From: Streptomyces violens
GTDB taxonomy: Bacteria; Actinomycetota; Actinomycetes; Streptomycetales; Streptomycetaceae
Reading direction: 5' to 3'
NCBI RefSeq assembly: GCF_000717745.1
Contig: NZ_JOBH01000017.1
Coordinates: forward strand, 1 to 64,000
Length of the DNA: 64,000 nt
Both the position numbers and the translations under genes were made by a program. The notes under the pieces were generated by a model. The model made no database searches and had not been told where the DNA came from. It saw nothing but the letters and a program-made list of their open reading frames with translations. Shown one piece after another: positions 22,203 through 32,041 of the stretch (positions within the stretch are counted from its first letter, which is position 1; the number at the start of each line of letters is the position of its first letter).

Positions 22203-24872
22203 ATGACCGACGACGTCGGACCGCAGGGCGCGAGTGGCGGCCGGGTGGCGGGCCGTGGGCGCCGCCGGGTCGCGCTGCTCACCGCGGGTGCGCTGCTCCC
22301 GCTGCCCGTACTGGCCGGCTGCAGCGGCGACGAGGCGCGGCCGGCCGGCGCCGGTAGCCAGGACATCGCCCCGGCCGCCCCGGCGACGCTGCGCGACGGC
22401 GGCACGGTGCGCTGGGCCGTGGACGAACTCCCCGGCACCTTCAATGCCTTCCAGGCGGACGCCGGGGAGAGCACGGACATGGTGGCGGGCGCCGTGCTGC
22501 CCGCGCTGTTCACCGTGGACGCCAACGGCGTGCCGCAGCGCAACCCGGACTACCTCAAGGGCGCCGAGGTCACCCAGCGCGAGCCGAAGCAGGTCGTGCG
22601 GTACTCCCTGAACCCGACGGCGCGCTGGAGCGACGGCCGGAAGATCTCGGCGGCCGACTTCGCCGCCCAGTGGAAGGCGCTGCGCGGCAGGAACGCCGCG
22701 TACTGGACGGCGCGCAACGCCGGCTACGACCGCATCGAGAAGGTCGAGCCGGGCGCCGGCCCCGGCGAGGTCCGGGTGACCTTCGACCGCCCGTACGCCG
22801 ACTGGCAGTCGCTCTTCACGCCGCTGTACCCGAAGGGCGTCATGGGCAGCCCGGCGGCGTTCAACGACGGCGCGCGCAAGAAGCTCGCGAGCAGCGCCGG
22901 GCCGTTCCGGGTGCGGAAGCGGGACGCCGGCGCCGGCACGGTCACCCTCGTACGGAACGCGGAGTGGTGGGGCGGCCGGGCCCGGCTGAAGAAGATCGTG
23001 CTGACCGAGCTGCCCGCTTCGAAGCGGCCCGCCGCGCTGGCCAAGGGGAAGATCGACGTCGCGGAGATCGACCGCGGCACGGCCAAGGAGCTGACCACGG
23101 CGGGTGCCGGGAACCAGCAGGCCGCCGTCGGGGACGACGCGCCGCGCGGTGCCGTCTCCGCCGACGCGCTGCGCCACCAGGCGCTGGCCCGCGGCACCGA
23201 CGCCGAGCGGAAGGCGGAGCTCGAGCACCGCAAGGAGGCCGCGGCCGCCGCCGAGCGCCGCGCAGAGCTGCGCGGCTACACCGTCCACCGCGCCCTCTCC
23301 CCGTCCTTCACCCAGCTAGCCCTCAACGGCAGCACCGGGCCGCTCACCGACGAGCGGGTCCGCCGCGCGGTGGCCCGCGCCATCGACCGCGACACGCTGG
23401 CGAAGGAGGTACTGGGCCCGCTCCGGCTGCCCGCGGCGCCGGTCGGCAGCCACCTGCTGCTCGCCGGGCAGCCCGGGTACCGCGACAACAGCGGCGCGCT
23501 GGGCGGCCAGGACACCGACGCCGCCCAGGCCCTGCTGGCCGACGCGGGCTGGCGGATGCCGCAGGGCGGCGTCGAGGAGAAGACGGACGCGCAGCCCGGG
23601 GACCGGACGGACGGGGAGAACGGGCAGCGGGAGGCCGGGGGCGGGGGCGCCGATGCCCCCGGTGCCGCGGAGCCCGGCGCCCGGCAGCCGCACGGCGGCC
23701 CTGCCCGATCCGGCGCCGAGCGCCCGGCCGCGGTCGGCTTCCCGGCCGGTACCGCCCCCCTCTCCGCGCTGACCGGCGCCGGGTCGGCGGGGCTCCAGCG
23801 GGTGGCGCTGCTGCGGCAGAGCGCGGCGCTGTACGACGCGGCGGCGCGGGCCGACCGGCGGCACGCCGCGGGGGACACCGGATCGGCGGCGTACGCGTCG
23901 TACGAGCGGGCGAGCGGCCGGGCCGCGGACGCCTGGGACCAGGCCGACGTGCTGGCGGAGGCCGCCGAGCGGCGGACCACCGCGCTCGCGGCCGGTGCCG
24001 GGCGGCCGGGCTGGGACGACACCAAGCCGGGCGCGGGCCGGGACGTCGCGGGCACCGGTCCGGCCGGTCCGCTCAGCGCCGTCCAGGCCCGGGAGGCCGC
24101 GGCCGCCGCCGAGCGGAACCGGCTGGCGGCCGCGGCAGAGCGCGCGGACGGCGCCGCGGCACGGGAGCGGCCGGCCGCTCAGGGCGGCGCCCAGGCCGGG
24201 AACGCGCCGGGCGCGGACGACGAGAAGAACTCCCACGGCGACAAGTCCGACGAGGCCGGTAAGGCCGACGAGGCAGGCAGGCCCGATGAGGGCGCCAAGG
24301 GCGGCAAGGACGACGCCGCCGCCCGCAAGAGCGCCGTCTTCGTGAAGAAGAACGGCCGGCCGCTCATGCTGCGCTTCGTCCTGCCCGACGGCCCCGGCAC
24401 CGCCCAGCTCCGTACGGTCGCCGACCGGATCTCCGAAATGCTGGCGAAGATCGGCGTACGGACGACCGTCCAGAAAGTGGCCGACAAGAGCTACTTCGAG
24501 GACCACATCGCGTCCGGGGACTACGACCTGGCGCTCTACTCCTGGCCCGGCAGCGCCTACCCGGCCACCGACGCCCGGCCCATCTACGCCAAGCCCCGGC
24601 CCGCCGCCGACGGCTCGCTGACCGTGGAGCAGAACTACACCCGGGTCGGCACCGACCGGATCGACCAGCTCTTCGACCAGGCGTCCGCCGAGCTGGACCC
24701 GGAGGCGGCGCGGGACCTCGTCGCCCAGGCGGACCAGCGGATCTGGGCGGCCGCAGGATCGATCCCGCTGTACCGGCAGCCGCAGCTCGTCGCGGCCAGG
24801 TCCCAGCTGGCCAATGTGGGCGCTTTTGGCTTCGCGACGCCTGTGTATCAGGCCATCGGCTATAAGAAGTAG
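22203..24872 (+). CDS. Peptide-binding lipoprotein (SBP family 5) with a large insert
   Basis: An 889-residue extracytoplasmic binding protein, against roughly 540-600 for normal family-5 proteins. A basic N-terminus and a hydrophobic stretch end in the lipobox LAGC (Cys40). Domain features include VRWAVDELPGTFNAFQADAG, SLNPTARWSDGRKISAADFA and, near the end, YDLALYSWPGSAYPATDARP. Between LLADAGWRM (about 448) and VKKNGRPLMLRFV (about 712) lies an extra ~250 residues rich in Ala, Glu, Arg and Gly, partly helical, with a charged Lys/Asp/Glu-rich end. A smaller helical insert sits near 310-350. The gene has a GGAGGT site and no permease partners beside it. It may serve another transporter or act as a sensor. 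Confidence 0.85.
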   Translation: MTDDVGPQGASGGRVAGRGRRRVALLTAGALLPLPVLAGCSGDEARPAGAGSQDIAPAAPATLRDGGTVRWAVDELPGTFNAFQADAGESTDMVAGAVLPALFTVDANGVPQRNPDYLKGAEVTQREPKQVVRYSLNPTARWSDGRKISAADFAAQWKALRGRNAAYWTARNAGYDRIEKVEPGAGPGEVRVTFDRPYADWQSLFTPLYPKGVMGSPAAFNDGARKKLASSAGPFRVRKRDAGAGTVTLVRNAEWWGGRARLKKIVLTELPASKRPAALAKGKIDVAEIDRGTAKELTTAGAGNQQAAVGDDAPRGAVSADALRHQALARGTDAERKAELEHRKEAAAAAERRAELRGYTVHRALSPSFTQLALNGSTGPLTDERVRRAVARAIDRDTLAKEVLGPLRLPAAPVGSHLLLAGQPGYRDNSGALGGQDTDAAQALLADAGWRMPQGGVEEKTDAQPGDRTDGENGQREAGGGGADAPGAAEPGARQPHGGPARSGAERPAAVGFPAGTAPLSALTGAGSAGLQRVALLRQSAALYDAAARADRRHAAGDTGSAAYASYERASGRAADAWDQADVLAEAAERRTTALAAGAGRPGWDDTKPGAGRDVAGTGPAGPLSAVQAREAAAAAERNRLAAAAERADGAAARERPAAQGGAQAGNAPGADDEKNSHGDKSDEAGKADEAGRPDEGAKGGKDDAAARKSAVFVKKNGRPLMLRFVLPDGPGTAQLRTVADRISEMLAKIGVRTTVQKVADKSYFEDHIASGDYDLALYSWPGSAYPATDARPIYAKPRPAADGSLTVEQNYTRVGTDRIDQLFDQASAELDPEAARDLVAQADQRIWAAAGSIPLYRQPQLVAARSQLANVGAFGFATPVYQAIGYKK

Positions 24873-24925
24873 CAGGTCAGGGCGGGTGCGAGCGGGCTGG
24901 GGCGGCCGTTGCCGCGTCAGCCCCG

Positions 24926-24931
24926 TACCAT
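24926..24931 (+). promoter_or_regulatory. Candidate -10 (TACCAT) for typA
   Basis: TACCAT matches TANNNT and would give a transcript start near 24938, about 80 bases before the GTG. A GGGAGAAG ribosome site follows. The -35 is unclear. Confidence 0.35.
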
Positions 24932-25020
24932 GGGATGAGGCCGTGGCGTCTGCATGCCCGGCGGGCGCGCGTGCCGGACCGTACGCGCCGTCAACCACAA
25001 TTCCGGGAGAAGCGCCGCAA

Positions 25021-26928
25021 GTGCCCACGCGCCACGACATTCGTAACGTCGCCATCGTCGCCCACGTCGACCACGGCAAGACCACCCTTGTCGACGCCAT
25101 GCTCAAGCAGGCGGGAGCCTTCGCCGCACACGCCGCCGAGAACCTCGACGAGCGCATGATGGACTCCAACGACCTGGAGCGTGAGAAGGGCATCACGATC
25201 CTCGCCAAGAACACGGCGGTGAAGTATCACCCCAAGGACGGCGGGGACCCGATCACGATCAACATCATCGACACCCCCGGCCACGCCGACTTCGGCGGTG
25301 AGGTCGAGCGCGGTCTGTCGATGGTCGACGCGGTCGTCCTGCTGGTCGACGCCTCCGAGGGTCCGCTGCCGCAGACCCGCTTCGTGCTGCGCAAGGCGCT
25401 GGCCGCGAAGATGCCGGTCATCCTGTGCATCAACAAGACCGACCGCCCCGACTCCCGGATCGCCGAGGTCGTCGACGAGACGTACGACCTGTTCCTGGAC
25501 CTGGATGCGGACGAGGACCAGATCGAGTTCCCGATCGTCTACGCCTGCGCCCGTGACGGCGTCGCGTCGCTGACCAAGCCGGAGGACGGCACCGTCCCGG
25601 CCGACAGCACGAACCTGGAGCCGTTCTTCAACGCGCTCCTGGAGACCGTCCCGGCCCCCGAGTACGACGAGACCGCGCCGCTGCAGGCCCACGTCACCAA
25701 CCTCGACGCGGACAACTTCCTCGGCCGTATCGCGCTGCTCCGCGTCGAGCAGGGCGAGCTGAAGAAGGGCCAGACCGTCGCGTGGATCAAGCGTGACGGC
25801 ACCATCTCCAACGTCCGCATCACCGAGCTGATGATGACCGAGGCGCTGACCCGCAAGCCGGCCGAGGTGGCGGGCCCCGGTGACATCTGCGCCGTCGCCG
25901 GTATCCCCGACATCATGATCGGCGAGACGCTGGCCGACCCGGAGAACCCGGTCGCGCTGCCGCTGATCACGGTCGACGAGCCCGCGATCTCGATGACCAT
26001 CGGTACGAACACCTCGCCGCTGGTCGGCCGCGGTGGCACGGGCAAGGGTGCGGACGCCAAGGCCGCGGTCAAGGACCGCAAGGTCACCGCCCGCCAGGTG
26101 AAGGACCGCCTGGAGCGCGAGCTGATCGGTAACGTCTCGCTGCGCGTGCTGGACACCGAGCGCCCCGACGCCTGGGAGGTGCAGGGCCGCGGTGAGCTGG
26201 CGCTGGCCATCCTGGTCGAGCAGATGCGCCGCGAGGGCTTCGAGATGACCATCGGCAAGCCGCAGGTGGTCACCAAGGAGGTCGACGGCAAGACCTACGA
26301 GCCGACCGAGCGCATGACCATCGACGTGCCCGAGGAGCACATGGGCGCGGTCACGCAGCTCATGGGCGTCCGCAAGGGCCGGATGGACAACATGTCCAAC
26401 CACGGCTCCGGCTGGGTCCGCATGGAGTTCATCGTGCCGTCCCGCGGTCTGATCGGCTTCCGTACGGAGTTCCTGACCAACACCCGCGGTACGGGCATCG
26501 CGCACTCGATCCACGAGGGCCACGAGCCCTGGTTCGGCACGCTGACGACCCGTAACAACGGCTCGCTGGTCGCCGACCGCGCCGGTGTGGTCACCGCCTT
26601 CGCGATGACCAACCTCCAGGAGCGCGGTGTGCTCTTCACCGAGCCCGGCACCGAGGTGTACGAGGGCATGATCGTCGGCGAGAACAGCCGCGCCGACGAC
26701 ATGGACGTCAACATCACCAAGGAGAAGAAGCTCACCAACATGCGCTCCTCCTCCGCCGACTCCTTCGAGGCGATCGTGCCGCCGCGCAAGCTCTCCCTGG
26801 AGCAGTCCCTGGAGTTCTGCCGCGACGACGAGTGCGTCGAGGTCACCCCGGAGGCCGTGCGCATCCGCAAGGTGAACCTGGACGCCCGCGAGCGCGCCCG
26901 CGCCGCGTCGCGCGCCAAGCACAACTGA
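25021..26928 (+). CDS. typA: Ribosome-associated GTPase TypA/BipA
   Basis: A 635-residue translational GTPase. G1 is IVAHVDHGKTTLVDAM, the switch region carries LEREKGITILAKN, G3 is DTPGHADFGGEVERG, G4 is INKTDRPD. EF-G-like domains II, III and V follow, then the TypA-specific C-terminal domain (SRGLIGFRTEFLTNTRGTG; PGTEVYEGMIVGENSR; KKLTNMRSSSAD). TypA binds the ribosome under stress or in the cold and assists assembly and translation of some messages. The GTG at 25021 is chosen because the GTPase domain begins at once (PTRHDIRNVAIVAHVDHG). The open frame upstream is the promoter region. It ends at a strong terminator. Confidence 0.97.
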   Translation: MPTRHDIRNVAIVAHVDHGKTTLVDAMLKQAGAFAAHAAENLDERMMDSNDLEREKGITILAKNTAVKYHPKDGGDPITINIIDTPGHADFGGEVERGLSMVDAVVLLVDASEGPLPQTRFVLRKALAAKMPVILCINKTDRPDSRIAEVVDETYDLFLDLDADEDQIEFPIVYACARDGVASLTKPEDGTVPADSTNLEPFFNALLETVPAPEYDETAPLQAHVTNLDADNFLGRIALLRVEQGELKKGQTVAWIKRDGTISNVRITELMMTEALTRKPAEVAGPGDICAVAGIPDIMIGETLADPENPVALPLITVDEPAISMTIGTNTSPLVGRGGTGKGADAKAAVKDRKVTARQVKDRLERELIGNVSLRVLDTERPDAWEVQGRGELALAILVEQMRREGFEMTIGKPQVVTKEVDGKTYEPTERMTIDVPEEHMGAVTQLMGVRKGRMDNMSNHGSGWVRMEFIVPSRGLIGFRTEFLTNTRGTGIAHSIHEGHEPWFGTLTTRNNGSLVADRAGVVTAFAMTNLQERGVLFTEPGTEVYEGMIVGENSRADDMDVNITKEKKLTNMRSSSADSFEAIVPPRKLSLEQSLEFCRDDECVEVTPEAVRIRKVNLDARERARAASRAKHN

Positions 26929-26946
26929 CGCACCCCGCAGTCCCGT

Positions 26947-26988
26947 CCGACGGCCCGGCCCCGCACACCGCGGGTGCCGGGCCGTCGG
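26947..26988 (+). terminator. typA terminator
   Basis: A perfect 13-bp stem (26947-26959 with 26976-26988) has a 16-base loop that can pair further (CCGC/GCGG). It starts 18 bases after the typA stop. Confidence 0.88.
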
Positions 26989-27398
26989 CGTATGCGCGCG
27001 GCCGGCCGTTCCCCCCCCCGCTGATCGGCGGGGCAATACCCCGCCAGGTGGCGGAGTGTCAAGAATGCCCGGACCCCGCTCAGTTCGGCGACCGTTCGGA
27101 TCGCGGACGGAGCGTGAGCGGACGGTGGCATGGAGTCCTTTTCGTTCCCGTCTGGATGGATTGGTTTGTCCGGATTCCGAACGAGCCTCTCCGTGATGTG
27201 ACCAAAAAGTAACCACTATCTCGTGGCTAATGGGGCGAACGTGACTGAGGATGGGGGCTATTGAGCTCGGGTCAATGGGTCACGCGCTGTGCAGGCGCCG
27301 ACTCACGAGCATCGGGGGCCGGTCGCGCGCTGTCAGGGGTGTCAGCGGACGGCCGGCTCCTTTCCATGTCACGAATGGACTCATGAGGAGGCAGTCCC
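26989..27398 (+). promoter_or_regulatory. Long promoter region of first oligopeptide operon
   Basis: About 410 non-coding bases precede the binding-protein gene. They contain a perfect 7-bp hairpin (GGCGGGG-CAATA-CCCCGCC, 27027-27045) and a lower-GC section at 27140-27240 (ACCAAAAAGTAACCACTA) likely to hold the promoter. A GGAGG ribosome site lies just before 27399. No gene or RNA family was recognised. Confidence 0.4.
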
Positions 27399-29027
27399 AT
27401 GCGCGGTGCCAGAAGCGCTACTTGGGTCGCGGGAGCCATAGCCATCGCCCTCGGTGTGACGGCGTGCGGCGGCGGCGGTGACAGCGCGGGTTCCGAGGCC
27501 GGAGTCGTACGGTCCGCCTGGGGCGACCCGCAGAACCCGCTGGAGCCCGCCAACACCACTGAGGTGCAGGGCGGCAAGGTCCTGGACATGATCTTCCAGA
27601 ACCTCAAGAAGTACGACCCGAAGACCGGCGCGGCCGAGAACGACGCCGCCGAGTCCATCGAGACGAAGGACCAGCAGACCTTCACCATCAAGGTGAAGAA
27701 GGGCCTGACGTTCTCCAACGGCGAGGCGCTGACCGCCAACTCCTTCGTCGACGCCTGGAATTACGGCGCGCTGGCCACCAACCAGCAGAAGAACAGCTAC
27801 TTCTTCGCCGACATCGAGGGCTACGACAAGGTCGCCCCGGCCAAGGGCAAGCCGACCGCGAAGACCCTGTCGGGCCTGAAGGTCGTCGACGACCACACCT
27901 TCACGGTCAAGCTGACCCAGAAGATGTCGACCTGGCCGGTCCGGCTGGGCTACAAGGCGTTCGCGCCGCTGCCGAAGAAGTTCTTCTCGGACCACAAGGG
28001 CTACCTGGACAAGCCCATCGGCAACGGCCCCTACGCGGTCGACTCGTACCAGAAGGGCACGCAGATGAAGCTCGTGCCCAACAAGAAGTACAAGGGCGAC
28101 GACAAGCCGCAGAACAAGGGCGTGCTGCTGAAGGTCTACACGGACTCCACCACCGCCTACTCCGACCTCCAGGCCGGCAACCTCGACGTGCTCGACAGCC
28201 TGCCCGCCGAGCAGATCAAGAACGCCAAGACCGACCTGCAGGGCAACTACGTCTCGCAGCCGGCCGGCATCAACCAGACCATCACCTTCCCGCTCGACAA
28301 GGGCGCGTGGAGCAAGCCGGGCATGGAGAAGGTCCGCAAGGGCATCTCCATGGCGATCGACCGCAAGCAGATCACCGAGAAGATCTACCACGGCACCCGT
28401 ACGCCGGCCACCGACCTCACCTCCCCGGTGCTCGGTGCCGCCAACGGCTACTCCAAGGACGCCTGCGGCGACGCCTGCACGTACAACCCCACCGAGGCCA
28501 AGAAGCTCATCAAGGACGGCGGCGGCCTGCCCGGCGGGAAGATGACCATCAGCTACAACGCGGACAAGGACTCCCACAAGGAGTGGGTGGACGCGATCTG
28601 CAACAGCGTCAACAAGGTGCTGGGCGACGACAAGGCGTGCGTGGGCAACCCCGTGGGCACCTTCGGCGACTTCCGCAGCCAGATCACCAAGGGCGAGATG
28701 ACCAGCGCCTTCCGCGCCGGCTGGCAGATGGACTACCCGCAGATCGAGAACTTCCTGACGCCGCTGTACGCCACCGGCGCCAGCTCCAACGACTCGCACT
28801 GGAGCAACAAGGAGTTCGACGAGCTGCTGAAGAAGGCCGCGGCCGAGCCCGACACCAAGAAGGCGACCAAGCTGTACCAGGACGCCGAGAAGCTGGTGTT
28901 CGACGACATGGTCGCCATCCCGCTCTTCTACCAGAACGGCGTCGCCGGCTGGTCGCAGAACGTCTCCAACGTCTCGCTCGACGCCTTCAGCGTCCCGGTC
29001 TACACCCAGATCAAGGTCAAGAGCTGA
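27399..29027 (+). CDS. Oligopeptide-binding lipoprotein, operon 1
   Basis: A 542-residue family-5 binding protein. The signal peptide ends with lipobox VTAC (Cys23), followed by a Gly spacer. Typical segments are WGDPQNPLEPANTTEVQGGK, GEALTANSFVDAWNYGAL, NGPYAVDSYQKGTQ, and FRAGWQMDYPQIENFLTPLY near the C-terminus. Paired cysteines (CGDACTY; ICNSVN...KACVG) suggest disulfides. It should capture peptides at the membrane surface for the permease and ATPase genes that follow. It is clearly paralogous to the protein at 36462: the first 90 residues and the C-terminal third are nearly superimposable. GAGGAGG gives a strong ribosome site. Confidence 0.93.
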   Translation: MRGARSATWVAGAIAIALGVTACGGGGDSAGSEAGVVRSAWGDPQNPLEPANTTEVQGGKVLDMIFQNLKKYDPKTGAAENDAAESIETKDQQTFTIKVKKGLTFSNGEALTANSFVDAWNYGALATNQQKNSYFFADIEGYDKVAPAKGKPTAKTLSGLKVVDDHTFTVKLTQKMSTWPVRLGYKAFAPLPKKFFSDHKGYLDKPIGNGPYAVDSYQKGTQMKLVPNKKYKGDDKPQNKGVLLKVYTDSTTAYSDLQAGNLDVLDSLPAEQIKNAKTDLQGNYVSQPAGINQTITFPLDKGAWSKPGMEKVRKGISMAIDRKQITEKIYHGTRTPATDLTSPVLGAANGYSKDACGDACTYNPTEAKKLIKDGGGLPGGKMTISYNADKDSHKEWVDAICNSVNKVLGDDKACVGNPVGTFGDFRSQITKGEMTSAFRAGWQMDYPQIENFLTPLYATGASSNDSHWSNKEFDELLKKAAAEPDTKKATKLYQDAEKLVFDDMVAIPLFYQNGVAGWSQNVSNVSLDAFSVPVYTQIKVKS

Positions 29028-29158
29028 CCCGACGCAGCCCCTGAGCGGGCCGCACCGAACCAACCGCTCACGGCGGCAGGGAGTAGCCGGTCACCCGGGC
29101 CTCGTCGAAGAGGCCCCGGGCCCGGCTGCCCCCGCGTCGGCGCACTTCTGGAGGACAC

Positions 29159-30082
29159 ATGGGGCGCTACGTCGTGCGACGACTGCTCCAGATGGTGCCC
29201 GTCTTCATCGGCACCACTTTCCTGATCTTCGTCATGGTCTACGCGCTCGGCGATCCCGTCGCGGCCATGTTCGGAGACCGGACCCCCGACCCGGCGACCG
29301 CAGCCCAGATCCGGGAGTCCCTGCACCTGAACGACCCACTGTGGAGCCAGTACCTGCAGTACATGGCGGGCATCTTCCAGGGCGACTTCGGCACCGCCTT
29401 CAACGGCCGGCCGGTCATCGAGCTGATGGGGGACGCCTTCCCCAACACCATCCAGCTCACCCTGGTCGCCTTCGTCATCGAGCTGGTGGTGGGCGTGACG
29501 CTGGGCGTCATCGCGGGCATGCGCCGCGGCCGTCTGATCGACACCGGCGTGCTCGTCCTCACCCTGTTCGTGATCTCCATCCCGACCTTCGTCACCGGCT
29601 ACCTGCTGCAGTACTTCGTCGGCGTGAAGTGGGGCGCGCTGCCCCCGTCGGTCTCCACCGAGGTGCGCTTCGAGGAGCTGATCCTGCCCGGCATCGTGCT
29701 GGCCGGCGTCTCGCTGGCGTACGTCGCCCGGCTGACCCGCACCTCCATCGCGGAGAACATCCGCTCCGACTACATCCGCACCGCCACCGCCAAGGGCCTG
29801 CCGCGCCGCCGCGTGATCAGCGTGCACCTGCTGCGCAACTCCCTCATCCCGGTCGTCACCTTCCTCGGCACCGACATCGGCGGCCTGATGGCCGGCGCCA
29901 TCGTCACCGAGCGGATCTTCAACCTCCAGGGCGTCGGCTACCAGCTCTACCAGGGCATCCTGCGGCAGAACGCGCCGACCGTCGTCGGCTTCGTGACCGT
30001 GCTCGTGGTCGTCTTCCTCGCCGCCAACCTGCTCGTCGACCTGCTCTACGCGGTCCTGGACCCGAGGATCCGGTATGCCTGA
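29159..30082 (+). CDS. Peptide ABC permease, DppB-type, operon 1
   Basis: A 307-residue membrane permease with about six helices, starting MGRYVVRRLLQMVPVFIGTT. The cytoplasmic EAA loop, which contacts the ATPases, is DYIRTATAKGLPRRRVISVH. It forms the channel with the next gene's product. The ATG at 29159 has GGAGG 5 bases upstream. Its last 8 bases overlap the next start, an arrangement repeated exactly in operon 2. Confidence 0.93.
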   Translation: MGRYVVRRLLQMVPVFIGTTFLIFVMVYALGDPVAAMFGDRTPDPATAAQIRESLHLNDPLWSQYLQYMAGIFQGDFGTAFNGRPVIELMGDAFPNTIQLTLVAFVIELVVGVTLGVIAGMRRGRLIDTGVLVLTLFVISIPTFVTGYLLQYFVGVKWGALPPSVSTEVRFEELILPGIVLAGVSLAYVARLTRTSIAENIRSDYIRTATAKGLPRRRVISVHLLRNSLIPVVTFLGTDIGGLMAGAIVTERIFNLQGVGYQLYQGILRQNAPTVVGFVTVLVVVFLAANLLVDLLYAVLDPRIRYA

Positions 30083-30992
30083 GATGACCAAGACAGCGGC
30101 CGATGAAGCCGTGGCCGCCGCCGAGGCCGTGCCCGAGCAGGCCGAGAAGGCCCGCTCCCTGTGGGGCGACGCCTGGCGGGACCTGCGCCGCAACCCGATC
30201 TTCTACATCTCCGCCGTACTGATCCTCTTCCTGGTCGTCATCTCGATCTGGCCGAGCATCATGACGAGCACGAGCCCGTACGCCTGCGACGTCGCCAAGT
30301 CCGCACAGGGCGCGGCCCCCGGCCATCCCTTCGGCTTCGACAAGCAGGGCTGCGACGTCTACGCCCGTACGGTCCACGGCGCCCGCGCCTCCGTCACCGT
30401 CGGCATCTGCACCACCCTCCTCGCCGCCGTCATCGGCTGCCTCATGGGCGGCCTCGCCGGCTTCTTCGGCGGCTGGTGGGACTCGCTGCTCTCCCGGATC
30501 GGCGACATCTTCTTCGGCATCCCGATCCTGCTCGGCGGCATCGTCTTCCTGTCCGTCGTCAAGGGCGGCTCGATCTTCACGGTCGTCCTGCTGATGGCCG
30601 TGCTCGGCTGGCCGCAGATCGCGCGTATCGCGCGCGGCGCGGTGATCACCGCCAAGCAGCAGGACTACGTACAGGCGGCCCGCGCGCTCGGCGCGTCGAC
30701 CCCGCGCATGCTGCTCCGGCACATCGCCCCGAACGCCCTCGCGCCCGTCATCGTCGTGGCGACCATCGCGCTCGGTACGTACATCTCGCTGGAGGCCACC
30801 CTGTCGTTCCTCGGCGTCGGCCTGAAGCCGCCGACGGTCTCCTGGGGCATCGACATCTCCCAGGCCGCCACCCAGATCCGCAACGCTCCGCACACCCTGC
30901 TGTACCCGGCAGGTGCGCTGTCTCTTACGGTTTTGGCGTTCATCATGCTCGGCGACGCGGTGCGCGACGCCCTCGACCCCAAGCTGCGCTGA
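30075..30992 (+). CDS. Peptide ABC permease, DppC-type, operon 1
   Basis: A 305-residue permease. The soluble N-terminus contains SLWGDAWRDLRRNPIF, the hallmark of DppC/OppC N-terminal regions. About six helices follow, with the EAA loop QDYVQAARALGASTPRMLLR and the C-terminal LGDAVRDALDPKLR. A two-Cys loop (YACDV...GCDVYAR) faces outside. It overlaps the upstream permease by 8 bases and is followed 11 bases later by the first ATPase. Confidence 0.93.
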   Translation: MPEMTKTAADEAVAAAEAVPEQAEKARSLWGDAWRDLRRNPIFYISAVLILFLVVISIWPSIMTSTSPYACDVAKSAQGAAPGHPFGFDKQGCDVYARTVHGARASVTVGICTTLLAAVIGCLMGGLAGFFGGWWDSLLSRIGDIFFGIPILLGGIVFLSVVKGGSIFTVVLLMAVLGWPQIARIARGAVITAKQQDYVQAARALGASTPRMLLRHIAPNALAPVIVVATIALGTYISLEATLSFLGVGLKPPTVSWGIDISQAATQIRNAPHTLLYPAGALSLTVLAFIMLGDAVRDALDPKLR

Positions 30993-31003
30993 GGGAGGCG
31001 TAC

Positions 31004-32041
31004 GTGACCACCACCGAGAAGACCGCGGCCGTGCCCGGCCCGCGGACCCCGGAAGCGGCCGGTTCGCCGCTGCTCCAGGTCCGCGACCTGCACGTCGAAT
31101 TCCACACCCGGGACGGCGTCGTCAAGGCCGTCAACGGCGTCAACTACAGCGTGAGCGCGGGCGAGACGCTCGCCGTGCTCGGCGAGTCCGGCTCCGGCAA
31201 GTCCGTCACCGCCCAGGCGATCATGGGCATCCTCGACATGCCGCCGGCGAAGATCCCGCAGGGCGAGATCCTCTTCCGCGGCCAGGACATGCTGACGATG
31301 TCCGGCGAGCAGCGCCGCAAGATCCGCGGCGCCAAGATCGCCATGATCTTCCAGGACGCGCTGTCCTCCCTGAACCCGGTGCTCTCCGTCGGCTACCAGC
31401 TCGGCGAGATGTTCCGCGTCCACCAGGGCCTGTCCAAGAAGGCCGCCAAGGCCAAGGCCATCGAGCTGATGGACAAGGTGAAGATCCCGGCGGCCGCCAA
31501 CCGCGTGGGGGACTATCCGCACCAGTTCTCCGGCGGCATGCGCCAGCGCATCATGATCGCGATGGCGCTCGCCCTCGAACCGGACCTGATCATCGCCGAC
31601 GAGCCCACCACGGCCCTCGACGTGACCGTCCAGGCCCAGGTCATGGATCTCCTCGCGGAGCTGCAGCGCGAGTACAACATGGGCCTGATCCTCATCACCC
31701 ACGACCTCGGCGTGGTCGCGGACGTGGCCGACAAGATCGCGGTGATGTACGCGGGCCGCATCGTCGAGCACGCGCCCGTGGGCGAGCTGTACAAGAACCC
31801 CGCGCACCCCTACACCCGCGGCCTGCTGGACTCCATCCCGCGCCTGGACCAGAAGGGCCAGGAGCTGTACGCGATCAAGGGCCTGCCGCCCAACCTGCTG
31901 AACATCCCCGGCGGCTGCGCCTTCCACCCGCGCTGCCCCAAGGCCCAGGACGTCTGCCGTGCGGACGTCCCGGCGCTGGCCACGGTCGCCGACGGCCGCG
32001 GCAGCGCGTGCCACTTCTGGAAGGAGACGATCGATGGCTGA
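31004..32041 (+). CDS. Peptide ABC ATPase, DppD-type, operon 1
   Basis: A 345-residue ATP-binding protein. Walker A is GESGSGKS, the signature is SGGMRQR, Walker B is LIIADEPT, and the H-loop is ITHD. The C-terminal oligopeptide-transporter extension has the Cys motif PGGCAFHPRCPKAQDVC, which in related proteins binds a [4Fe-4S] cluster. It powers peptide import as a heterodimer with the next gene's product. GTG at 31004 follows GGGAGG. Confidence 0.93.
   Translation: MTTTEKTAAVPGPRTPEAAGSPLLQVRDLHVEFHTRDGVVKAVNGVNYSVSAGETLAVLGESGSGKSVTAQAIMGILDMPPAKIPQGEILFRGQDMLTMSGEQRRKIRGAKIAMIFQDALSSLNPVLSVGYQLGEMFRVHQGLSKKAAKAKAIELMDKVKIPAAANRVGDYPHQFSGGMRQRIMIAMALALEPDLIIADEPTTALDVTVQAQVMDLLAELQREYNMGLILITHDLGVVADVADKIAVMYAGRIVEHAPVGELYKNPAHPYTRGLLDSIPRLDQKGQELYAIKGLPPNLLNIPGGCAFHPRCPKAQDVCRADVPALATVADGRGSACHFWKETIDG

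Noticed and set aside
26989..27398. Possible riboswitch or small RNA in the long leader of oligopeptide operon 1
   Set aside because: Only one short hairpin is visible and no conserved riboswitch core was recognised. A covariance search would be needed.
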